In this document: positions 1 to 5,084 of the stretch, piece by piece
How positions within the stretch are numbered: the stretch's first letter is position 1
Layout: each line of letters starts with the position of its first letter
Source: Parachlamydiales bacterium
Lineage (GTDB): Bacteria > Chlamydiota > Chlamydiia > Chlamydiales > JAJFMK01
Length of the DNA stretch: 5,831 bases
NCBI GenBank assembly: GCA_020050175.1
Contig: JAGVKY010000028.1
Span: forward strand, 1-5,831
Direction: 5' to 3'
Translations under genes and position numbers: made by a program
The notes under the pieces: generated by a model
Databases searched by the model: none
What the model was told of the DNA's origin: nothing
Seen by the model: the letters and a program-made list of their open reading frames with translations, nothing else

Positions 1-239
1 CCGATCTGGCTTGTCCAGATCGAAAGGATCAAGGCAAGCGAAAGAAAGCCGAAAGCGAGCCAAGCTGTGAACTTTTTGAGGACATCGGCTGTCGAAGTTC
101 CGAAGATAGACTGTGTAGGATCTCCCCCGAAAGAGGCGCCGAGGCCCGAGCTTTTACTCTCCTGCATCATGACAACGACCGAAAGGAGTAAGCAGACGAT
201 CAGATAGAGAGAAATAGAAAGGTAGTAAAGGATGCCCAT
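1..239 (-). CDS. secG: Preprotein translocase subunit SecG, 3' end cut off by the window edge
   Basis: SecG is the small, non-essential membrane subunit of the SecYEG protein-export channel in the inner membrane. The frame reads 79 codons from the ATG at 237-239 before leaving the window. Residues 2-25 form a hydrophobic first membrane segment. They are followed by the family signature M-Q-E-S-K-S-S-G-L-G-A-S-F-G-G (about 25-39), the conserved cytoplasmic loop, and then F-G-T-S-T-A-D near 46-52. A second hydrophobic helix runs over about 60-75. This topology and loop are typical of SecG. The start lies 9 bases after the tpiA stop codon, so the two genes are probably co-transcribed. The sequence between them has no strong Shine-Dalgarno, which suggests translational coupling to tpiA. 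The C-terminus, usually a variable low-complexity tail, lies outside the window. Confidence 0.93.
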   Translation of the reverse strand, partial: MGILYYLSISLYLIVCLLLSVVVMMQESKSSGLGASFGGDPTQSIFGTSTADVLKKFTAWLAFGFLSLALILSIWTSQI

Positions 240-248
240 GACTTTGTC

Positions 249-998
249 TTATTGGAATGAATGACTATTCTCAATGATGGAAAGAAAAGATTCAAGATCC
301 AAGGAGGCCCCTCCAATTAAAAGACCGCCAACATTAGGAATGGCAAGGAGGGTGGGGGCATTGGCACTGTTTGCAGAACCGCCATAAAGGATACGGGGCT
401 TCACACCCAGAAGGGCTTCGACTTTTTCTTCGATAAAGGCGTGAATGTTATCGATAATGTCAGGCGTTGCTGTCTGGCCTGTACCAATTGCCCAGACAGG
501 CTCATAGGCGACCAGGAGATCCCCTTTCCACTTCAGTCCTTCAAAGACACTTTTCAATTGTCGCTCTAAAACCTCTTCACTTCTTCCCTCTTTTCTCTCT
601 TCGAGAGTCTCCCCGACACAAACAATCGGAAGAAGGTTGTCTTCTAAAGCCCTTTCAACTTTTTTATGAATGACACTATCGGTTTCGCCTGAAAGGCGCC
701 GTCTTTCCGAATGGCCGAGTAGAACAAAACTTGCGCCAGCCTCTTTCAACATCCGCCCCGCAATCTCTCCGGTAAAGGCTCCCTCTTCAGCCGAGTTCAT
801 CGTCTGTGCGCCGATTTCAAGAGGTGTATTTTTACATTTCTCGTGGAGCGGCCAAAGAGCTGTAAAGGGGACGGCTAAGAGAACCGATTCTTTGTAGTTA
901 GAAATTTTTGGAAGGAGTGCGTCGACAAAAGCGATCGCTTCCGTCACCGTCTTATACATCTTCCAATTACCAACTATAACTTTCGAACCTAATTTCAT
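249..998 (-). CDS. tpiA: Triosephosphate isomerase
   Basis: TpiA interconverts dihydroxyacetone phosphate and glyceraldehyde 3-phosphate in glycolysis and gluconeogenesis, as a cytoplasmic TIM-barrel dimer. At 249 residues it has the usual family length. All active-site elements are visible: G-N-W-K-M at 10-14 (substrate-binding N11 and K13), the G-H-S-E-R-R motif at 95-100 with the electrophilic H96, and A-Y-E-P-V-W-A-I-G-T-G at 164-174 with the catalytic base E166 and flexible loop 6. The phosphate-binding loops are Y-G-G-S-A-N at 205-210 and G-G-A-S-L at 229-233. The start is well supported because nine residues before G-N-W-K is normal. The C-terminal L-I-G-G-A-S-L...F-L-S-I-I resembles chlamydial TpiA as I remember it. 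The gene lies 40 bases after the 584-residue gene and 9 bases before secG, so it is probably in the same minus-strand transcript. Confidence 0.98.
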   Translation of the reverse strand: MKLGSKVIVGNWKMYKTVTEAIAFVDALLPKISNYKESVLLAVPFTALWPLHEKCKNTPLEIGAQTMNSAEEGAFTGEIAGRMLKEAGASFVLLGHSERRRLSGETDSVIHKKVERALEDNLLPIVCVGETLEERKEGRSEEVLERQLKSVFEGLKWKGDLLVAYEPVWAIGTGQTATPDIIDNIHAFIEEKVEALLGVKPRILYGGSANSANAPTLLAIPNVGGLLIGGASLDLESFLSIIENSHSFQ

Positions 999-1038
999 AA
1001 CTTTTAAGGTACCTCAAGGCTCTTCTGCCGTTCAACAT

Positions 1039-2793
1039 TTACTTCTTGGTCGTCTTAGTTTGAAGAATCAAAGTTGTTTCTGTTCTAGAAATTCTCCATT
1101 TAGGTTCACCCTCGAAAATCACGGTTTGTGCATCGGTTTCTTCTTGGCTGATGTTGTAGGTAAAAAGATGAATGCCTTCTTCGCCTTCTTTCGTCCACAC
1201 ATTGATTTCCTTTTTATCATCCGAAAAAAGAATGAAAGCTTGCTGAGGATCTAATTCCCTAAAAGTCACTCTGAGAAAATCGCCCTGTTTGTTTCTAATC
1301 ACTCTAGGCTCTACAAAAGCCGGAGCAACAACTGGAGCTTGAACAACAGGAGGTGCTATATGAACTGCTTCTGCTTCTTTTTCGACAACTGTTGTTTTAA
1401 TTTTAATCGTAAGGACAAGAGCGCCTCCTTGCGGCTTAATCGCTGGCTCGCCATCAAAAACTGATGTTTGGGCATAAAAATCTTCAAGCTCGCCTAGAGG
1501 ATATCTTGCCAAAAGTTCATCATCCGGCCCAAAAACTTCGATCAGTTTTTTAGCTTCGTCAACCGCTGCTCGAACCTGCTGGTTTTGACCATTTAATTTG
1601 ATCAACAAAGCGTTTTCGCCGCCAATTTTAAATCTTTTGCAGTCACCTACAATCTTATTAGCTTTTGGCGGCTCTAAAGGCTCTTCGGCTGGCAAAACGT
1701 CAGGCCGTGGAGGTCTTGTCACCTTAAATCTAACAGCAACAACAACGGCGCCATCATCACCGAGAACCATAGGTTCTCCTTCAAAAACAGCTGTGTTTCC
1801 CCCTACATCTTCAAATGTTCCTAAAGGAAAATGGATTCTTCGTCCCTCTGAATAGATCACTTCGATATTTTTACCCTTCTCATCGACAATGGGTAAAATA
1901 TCATTAGGGTCTTCATTGCCTAGAGTCATATAGAGGCATCCCCCTTCCTCATCTCTTTCGATACGGCAATTATTGGGCATGACGAGCGGTGCTGCTTTTT
2001 CGGCCGCTGCGGGAGCGGGAGCTTGGGGCTGCAAGGGGGGCGCAACGCCACCATTTTCCCGATGAGCTTCTTCTAAATCTTGTTGCGCAAGGGCCATCTC
2101 TTGCAACCTAAGTTCCTCAACAACTCTTAGCCTATTGAGCTCTTCAGGGGTGAGGGCTGCTGCGGGGGTAATAAACTGAGGCTCTTTTCCAGCCTGAAAA
2201 TCGGCGTGCAAACGATCATGGATTATCTGCATCACTTCGTGAGGACCCACATCATCATCCCCTTTAAGGATCAGTGTGACTGGGATCTCTTTACGGTTAT
2301 GTGTAACTGTATAGGAAACCCTTTGATCGGCATTTGCAAATTGAAGCATGGTCGAAGGGAGAGAATTTTCTGGGAAAATGACATTGAGAGGCACCTCCTC
2401 TTTTTTGCGGCTAAGGAAGCGAAGGAATTGCTCAAGAACTCGAAAGAAAAGCGAATTTTCTTCGGGCTTATAGATACGGCGAACCACATTCATCTGAACA
2501 GCAAAGGCATCTTGAGGGGGTATTACAGGGTCGCCAACTATATCTGGATGAAGAGGATCCCTCGGAGCACGCAAGCCGTTATAAATGGGCGACGTTCCTT
2601 TCCAAAAGCCGGGTGAATCGATATCAAGTTGCACCTCAAGAATTTGAGGCTCATCTTTTGAGGAAAAGACTCTTTTAAAGACAGCAATGACACGTTGAAA
2701 AAAGTTACCTTGGTCATGCTGCTCATAAGAAAAGCCTATCCCTTTAAATCTTGGCAATTCGGCATTTGTTAGGGGGGAAAAGGAAACGCGCAT
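1039..2793 (-). CDS. 584-residue protein of unknown function: N-terminal domain shared with its neighbour plus three C-terminal beta-rich repeats
   Basis: I do not recognise this family. Residues 31-208 align with the upstream 252-residue protein. Shared features are F-F-Q-R-V-I-A-V-F-K-R-V near 31-42, D-I-D-S-P at 57-61, D-A-F-x-V at 95-99, an amphipathic aromatic segment at 113-131, L-P-S-T-M-L-Q-F at 145-152, N-R-K at 166-168 and Q-F-I at 206-208. Residues 214-246 are charged and Leu/Glu/Gln-rich, probably a helix or short coiled coil. A Pro/Ala-rich linker covers 251-270. Three tandem repeats follow (about 276-359, 385-468 and 497-582), joined by Pro-rich linkers at 360-377 and 478-495. 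There is no signal peptide and no convincing membrane helix, so it is probably cytoplasmic or exported by a signal-independent route. The start is supported by the paralogue (both begin M-R-[IV]) and by an AGAGAG ribosome-binding site. The function is unknown; a lineage-specific scaffold or host-interaction protein is only a guess. Confidence 0.9.
   Translation of the reverse strand: MRVSFSPLTNAELPRFKGIGFSYEQHDQGNFFQRVIAVFKRVFSSKDEPQILEVQLDIDSPGFWKGTSPIYNGLRAPRDPLHPDIVGDPVIPPQDAFAVQMNVVRRIYKPEENSLFFRVLEQFLRFLSRKKEEVPLNVIFPENSLPSTMLQFANADQRVSYTVTHNRKEIPVTLILKGDDDVGPHEVMQIIHDRLHADFQAGKEPQFITPAAALTPEELNRLRVVEELRLQEMALAQQDLEEAHRENGGVAPPLQPQAPAPAAAEKAAPLVMPNNCRIERDEEGGCLYMTLGNEDPNDILPIVDEKGKNIEVIYSEGRRIHFPLGTFEDVGGNTAVFEGEPMVLGDDGAVVVAVRFKVTRPPRPDVLPAEEPLEPPKANKIVGDCKRFKIGGENALLIKLNGQNQQVRAAVDEAKKLIEVFGPDDELLARYPLGELEDFYAQTSVFDGEPAIKPQGGALVLTIKIKTTVVEKEAEAVHIAPPVVQAPVVAPAFVEPRVIRNKQGDFLRVTFRELDPQQAFILFSDDKKEINVWTKEGEEGIHLFTYNISQEETDAQTVIFEGEPKWRISRTETTLILQTKTTKK
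1048..1305 (-). repeat. Protein repeat 3 of 3 in the 584-residue protein (residues about 497-582)
   Basis: This is the most diverged copy and it forms the C-terminus of the protein. It keeps the pattern of the other two: an opening strand G-D-F-L-R-V-T-F, a central I-N-V (530-532; I-E-V in the other copies), the signature V-I-F-E-G-E-P at 558-564, and a closing strand L-I-L-Q-T-K-T-T. The spacing from I-N-V to G-E-P is 32 residues, against 29 and 30 in repeats 1 and 2. Confidence 0.75.
1390..1641 (-). repeat. Protein repeat 2 of 3 in the 584-residue protein (residues about 385-468)
   Basis: The copy opens with C-K-R-F-K-I and a strand A-L-L-I-K-L. It then has I-E-V at 418-420, Y-P-L-G-E-L-E-D-F at 431-439 (F-P-L-G-T-F-E-D-V in repeat 1), the signature V-F-D-G-E-P at 445-450, and a closing strand G-G-A-L-V-L-T-I-K-I-K-T. 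It is clearly the closest relative of repeat 1. The G-E-P to G-E-P period is 109 residues between repeats 1 and 2 and 114 between repeats 2 and 3. Confidence 0.82.
1717..1968 (-). repeat. Protein repeat 1 of 3 in the 584-residue protein (residues about 276-359)
   Basis: The copy opens with C-R-I-E-R-D and a strand C-L-Y-M-T-L. It then has I-E-V at 310-312, F-P-L-G-T-F-E-D-V at 322-330, the signature V-F-E-G-E-P at 336-341, and a closing strand G-A-V-V-V-A-V-R-F-K-V-T. The alternating hydrophobic pattern predicts an all-beta fold. The length and closing strand are loosely reminiscent of an Hsp20/p23-type beta-sandwich, but I see no diagnostic motif and do not assign one. Confidence 0.82.
1984..2043 (-). 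other. Pro/Ala-rich low-complexity linker in the 584-residue protein
   Basis: Residues 251-270 read as alternating Ala, Pro and Gln and separate the helical end of the shared N-terminal domain from the first C-terminal repeat. Similar but shorter Pro/Glu- or Pro/Val/Ala-rich linkers separate the repeats. This supports a beads-on-a-string architecture. The DNA is locally rich in G and C but is not an exact nucleotide repeat. Confidence 0.75.
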
Positions 2794-2797
2794 AAAT

Positions 2798-2803
2798 CTC
2801 TCT
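2798..2803 (-). promoter_or_regulatory. Shine-Dalgarno-like site for the 584-residue gene
   Basis: On the minus strand AGAGAG stands four bases before the ATG at 2791-2793 and overlaps the TAG stop codon (2802-2804) of the 252-residue gene. The overlap suggests translational coupling of the two unknown genes, and it supports the start chosen for the second one. Confidence 0.6.
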
Positions 2804-3560
2804 ATAAATAATATCTTTGTTGAGGTAACGACCGGGGAACGATTTTTCGTGCAGGACCAGCCATGTTCCCCTGCCGAACTTGTTCATCGACTGCTTTTAC
2901 CTTTGCTTCTTGTTTAAATAGATCTTCAAACTCTTTTACTGTGAACCAATCGCCTCTTTCCTCAAAGGAAAGCTTTGTCCAAACGTCTTTAAACTCCTCT
3001 ATTGATCGAGGAATAAATTGTAGTTTAGCCTGCCGAACGATGGAATTTAGGACTCCTTGGCAAGTCTTTCCCTTTTCGGCTTGATCAAAAATCAGGGTGA
3101 TCTTTCTGTTATTCAGAGAAAAACTAAGAGCATGCCCCTCAGATCCAAATCCAAGAACTGTGGAGGGAAGGGTACCGATAGCAACACTGGGATCAAAAGG
3201 TTTTCGCCAAAAAAGGCAAAGCTCTACAAACCTTTCGATCCAAAGAAGGAAAAGGGGGCCCCCTTCAGCTGGGTCAACAGGGCGGATTTTTAACTTCACA
3301 TGGAGGGCATCTCTTGGAACAGCGATGATTTTCTCACCTTGATAGAGAGCTTTATAGCGTTTAGAATGGCCGACCAGCACTAAGGGAGAATCTTTGTCAA
3401 TCGCAACTCGTGCCACTATAGGTTGGCTATAAGGATCATATAATCTTTTGACGAGAGCAACAATCCTCTTTAAAAGGCTGACCTCTTTGGGGGACCATGG
3501 ACTCGCAATGAGCTTTGGGACAAAATCTAGAGCTTTCTCTTCTGACCAACAAATTCGCAT
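2802..3560 (-). CDS. 252-residue protein of unknown function, paralogous to the N-terminal domain of the neighbouring 584-residue protein
   Basis: I do not recognise this family. It matches the N-terminal part of the next gene. Shared elements are L-L-K-R-I-V-A-L-V-K-R-L at 29-40, D-K-D-S-P at 55-59, D-A-L-H-V-K-L at 84-90, a hydrophobic aromatic segment at 102-120 interrupted by charged residues, L-P-S-T-V-L-G-F at 131-138, N-R-K-I at 151-154 and Q-F-I at 181-183. The last 65 residues are charged and probably helical, ending in a basic, Pro/Arg-containing tail (about 236-250). The Pro-linked beta repeats of the long paralogue are absent. No signal peptide is seen. It is the first gene of the minus-strand cluster, transcribed away from xseA. 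Its stop lies 8 bases before the start of its paralogue, so the two are very likely co-expressed and may act together, which is inference. The start is supported by agreement with the paralogue's N-terminus. Confidence 0.88.
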   Translation of the reverse strand: MRICWSEEKALDFVPKLIASPWSPKEVSLLKRIVALVKRLYDPYSQPIVARVAIDKDSPLVLVGHSKRYKALYQGEKIIAVPRDALHVKLKIRPVDPAEGGPLFLLWIERFVELCLFWRKPFDPSVAIGTLPSTVLGFGSEGHALSFSLNNRKITLIFDQAEKGKTCQGVLNSIVRQAKLQFIPRSIEEFKDVWTKLSFEERGDWFTVKEFEDLFKQEAKVKAVDEQVRQGNMAGPARKIVPRSLPQQRYYL

Positions 3561-3639
3561 GATATATTTCTTATAAAGAGAAGAGTTTAACCCATTATCT
3601 GTTAAGATATCTCAAAGTTTTTGAAATTATTTTTTATTA
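3561..3639. promoter_or_regulatory. AT-rich divergent promoter region between the unknown-gene/tpiA/secG cluster and the xseA/xseB/nadK cluster
   Basis: This 79-base interval is the only sizeable gap in the window, and it lies between two divergent gene starts, so it must carry the promoters of one or both clusters if they start here. Candidate -10 boxes are GATAAT on the minus strand (3594-3599), giving a leader of roughly 27 bases, and TAAGAT on the plus strand (3603-3608), giving roughly 25. I find no convincing -35 partner at standard spacing for either. The interval also contains an 8-base palindrome AGATATCT (3605-3612) and a weak inverted pair TTAAC (3587-3591) / GTTAA (3601-3605). The region role is likely; the individual boxes are tentative. 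Confidence 0.5.
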
Positions 3640-4854
3640 ATGACAACGCGAACTATTTTCTCAGTTACTGCCTTCACTCAGTTGGTCAAGGAGGAGCTTG
3701 AATCGAGGTTCCCCTCTCTCTCTGTTAAAGGAGAGGTGAGTAATTTAAAGGTTCAAAGCTCTGGGCATATCTACTTCACCTTAAAAGATGCCGAAGCCCA
3801 GGTCTCTTGCGTCCTCTTTCGCCTGGATGCTAAAAGTTTGCTCGCCCCTCTAAAAGAGGGGGACGAAGTGGTGATTGATGGTGAGTTGACACTCTACCCC
3901 CCTAGAGGAGCTTACCAAATTGTCGTCAGACGTGTCACTCCTCAAGGTGTTGGGGCTCTTCTCCTGAAGTTCCAAGCCTTAAAGCGGGAATTGGAAGAAA
4001 AAGGATGGTTTAGCAAAGATAGAAAGCGTCCCCTTCCCAAATTTCCTAAAAGAATCGGTGTTGTCACAAGTCCAACGGGGGCTGTGATCCGGGATATCCT
4101 CAACATCTTGAGCCGCAGGGTGGGCAACTTTCAGCTCATCCTCTGCCCAGCCAAAGTTCAAGGCGAAGGGGCAGCTTTAGAAATTGCCGAAGCCATTGCC
4201 CATTTTAACCAGTACCGTCTTGCCGATGTCCTTATTGTGGGAAGAGGGGGTGGAAGTTTTGAAGATCTATTTCCTTTCAATGAACTCCCTGTTGCTAAGG
4301 CTATTTTTGAAAGTGAAATCCCGATTATCTCTGCCGTTGGGCATGAGACAGACTTTACCATCTCCGATTTTGTGGCTGATTTCCGTGCCCCCACCCCATC
4401 TGCTGCCGCTGAGATTGTCCTCCAAGAAAAAGCCGCGCTATTAACTGAAGTTGAGAAAGCCAAAAAATTTCTAGATCGGCACATGATGCAATTTCTTAGC
4501 TTCAACTGGGAAAGGGTAGAGCGATTGACAAAAACTTTAAAAGCTCAAGATCCACGCCATCAACTCAAGATCAAAAGAGAGAAAATCAAAAATTTGACCG
4601 ATCTTCTTGATGCGAGATTTCAAAAAGTTTTTAAAAAAATGGAAGAGCGCTTTGGCCGGGTAAAAGATTTAATTGAGGCGATCAATCCCGAACGTCTATT
4701 AGAGCAAGGGTACTCCATCCTCTTTACAGAGCGAGGGGGACATGTCATAAGAGATATATCCCAGCTTGCCGAAACAGAAACTCTCCTCGCCCGTTTGAAA
4801 GGGGGTGAGGCCTCACTTTCAGTGATCAAACTTTTTCCCCAAGAAAAGATATGA
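3640..4854 (+). CDS. xseA: Exodeoxyribonuclease VII large subunit
   Basis: XseA is the catalytic subunit of exonuclease VII, a cytoplasmic metal-independent nuclease that degrades single-stranded DNA from both ends in repair. The N-terminal OB-fold spans about 1-100, with the typical V-K-G-E-V-S-N (29-35) and G-H-I-Y-F-T-L-K-D (42-50). The catalytic domain shows I-G-V-V-T-S-P-T-G-A (139-148) with R-D at 151-152, G-R-G-G-G-S-F-E-D-L (201-210), G-H-E-T-D (234-238) and R-A-P-T-P-S-A-A-A-E (249-258). A charged helical region follows (about 262-345), then the conserved C-terminal N-P-x-x-L-L-x-Q-G-Y-S-I (349-360). At 404 residues it is somewhat shorter than E. coli XseA (about 456), with the difference apparently in the coiled-coil region. 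The start fits the family N-terminus, although no Shine-Dalgarno precedes it. It overlaps xseB by 4 bases. Confidence 0.98.
   Translation: MTTRTIFSVTAFTQLVKEELESRFPSLSVKGEVSNLKVQSSGHIYFTLKDAEAQVSCVLFRLDAKSLLAPLKEGDEVVIDGELTLYPPRGAYQIVVRRVTPQGVGALLLKFQALKRELEEKGWFSKDRKRPLPKFPKRIGVVTSPTGAVIRDILNILSRRVGNFQLILCPAKVQGEGAALEIAEAIAHFNQYRLADVLIVGRGGGSFEDLFPFNELPVAKAIFESEIPIISAVGHETDFTISDFVADFRAPTPSAAAEIVLQEKAALLTEVEKAKKFLDRHMMQFLSFNWERVERLTKTLKAQDPRHQLKIKREKIKNLTDLLDARFQKVFKKMEERFGRVKDLIEAINPERLLEQGYSILFTERGGHVIRDISQLAETETLLARLKGGEASLSVIKLFPQEKI
4851..4854 (+). other. ATGA start/stop overlap coupling xseA to xseB
   Basis: The ATG of xseB (4851-4853) overlaps the TGA of xseA (4852-4854). A purine-rich AAGAAAAG lies just upstream as a weak ribosome-binding site. 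This arrangement typically couples translation, which fits the need for a defined ratio of the two exonuclease VII subunits. Confidence 0.85.
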
Positions 4855-5084
4855 AATTTGAACAAGCTACAAAAAGATTAGAAGAGATTTTGGCTAAAAT
4901 GCAAGAAGGGACGCTCCCTTTAGAAGATGCATTGAACTACTATCAAGAAGCCAACCAGTTGGTCACATTTTGCACAAAAACACTGACGGAAGCCGAGAAA
5001 AGGGTAGAAGTGTTAATCAAGGCAAGAGAAGGGGGATTGGAATTGAACCCTGACGGAACGCCGCAAATGAGACCTTTTGAGTGA
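4851..5084 (+). CDS. xseB: Exodeoxyribonuclease VII small subunit
   Basis: XseB is the small helical subunit that packs, in several copies, along the coiled-coil of XseA to form active exonuclease VII. The protein has 77 residues, normal for the family. It carries the characteristic pattern F-E-Q-A-T-K-R-L-E-E-I (3-13), then G-T-L-P-L-E-D-A-L (20-28), Y-Y-Q-E-A (30-34) and a second helix C-T-K-T-L-T-E-A-E-K-R-V-E-V-L (41-55). The two helices form a hairpin. A short, less conserved tail follows. It sits directly after xseA with a 4-base overlap, and its own stop overlaps the start of the NAD kinase gene in the same way. Confidence 0.96.
   Translation: MKFEQATKRLEEILAKMQEGTLPLEDALNYYQEANQLVTFCTKTLTEAEKRVEVLIKAREGGLELNPDGTPQMRPFE
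5081..5084 (+). other. GTGA start/stop overlap coupling xseB to the NAD kinase gene
   Basis: The GTG start of the kinase (5081-5083) overlaps the TGA of xseB (5082-5084). In the kinase frame the codon immediately before this GTG is a TGA stop (5078-5080). The reading frame therefore cannot begin earlier, and the next in-frame ATG is only at residue 113, beyond the catalytic motif. A GTG start is thus effectively forced. Confidence 0.88.

Noticed and set aside
1598..1855. 85-codon plus-strand frame opposite the repeat region
   Set aside because: Ser/Thr/Pro-rich composition is what the antisense of the repeats and Pro linkers would give. The coding frame on the minus strand is explained by internal protein repeats.
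2206..2616. 136-codon open frame on the plus strand opposite the 584-residue gene
   Set aside because: It lies wholly antisense to the paralogous domain, whose protein motifs match the neighbouring gene. Its translation has no recognisable domain, so it is a shadow frame.
3201..3257. Possible transmembrane helix in the 252-residue protein (residues 102-120)
   Set aside because: The hydrophobic run is interrupted by Glu, Arg and Glu, and the paralogous segment is clearly amphipathic. A buried or surface helix is more likely.
1039..3560. The two unknown minus-strand genes as one gene broken by a frameshift
   Set aside because: Both begin with homologous N-termini (M-R-[IV]) and both contain the whole shared domain, so they are duplicated copies, not two halves of one gene.
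3605..3612. AGATATCT palindrome as an operator
   Set aside because: Eight-base palindromes are expected by chance in AT-rich DNA, and there is no second copy or associated regulator gene in the window.
4158..4505. 115-codon open frame on the minus strand opposite xseA
   Set aside because: It is antisense to the most conserved part of the exonuclease VII catalytic domain, and its translation resembles nothing.
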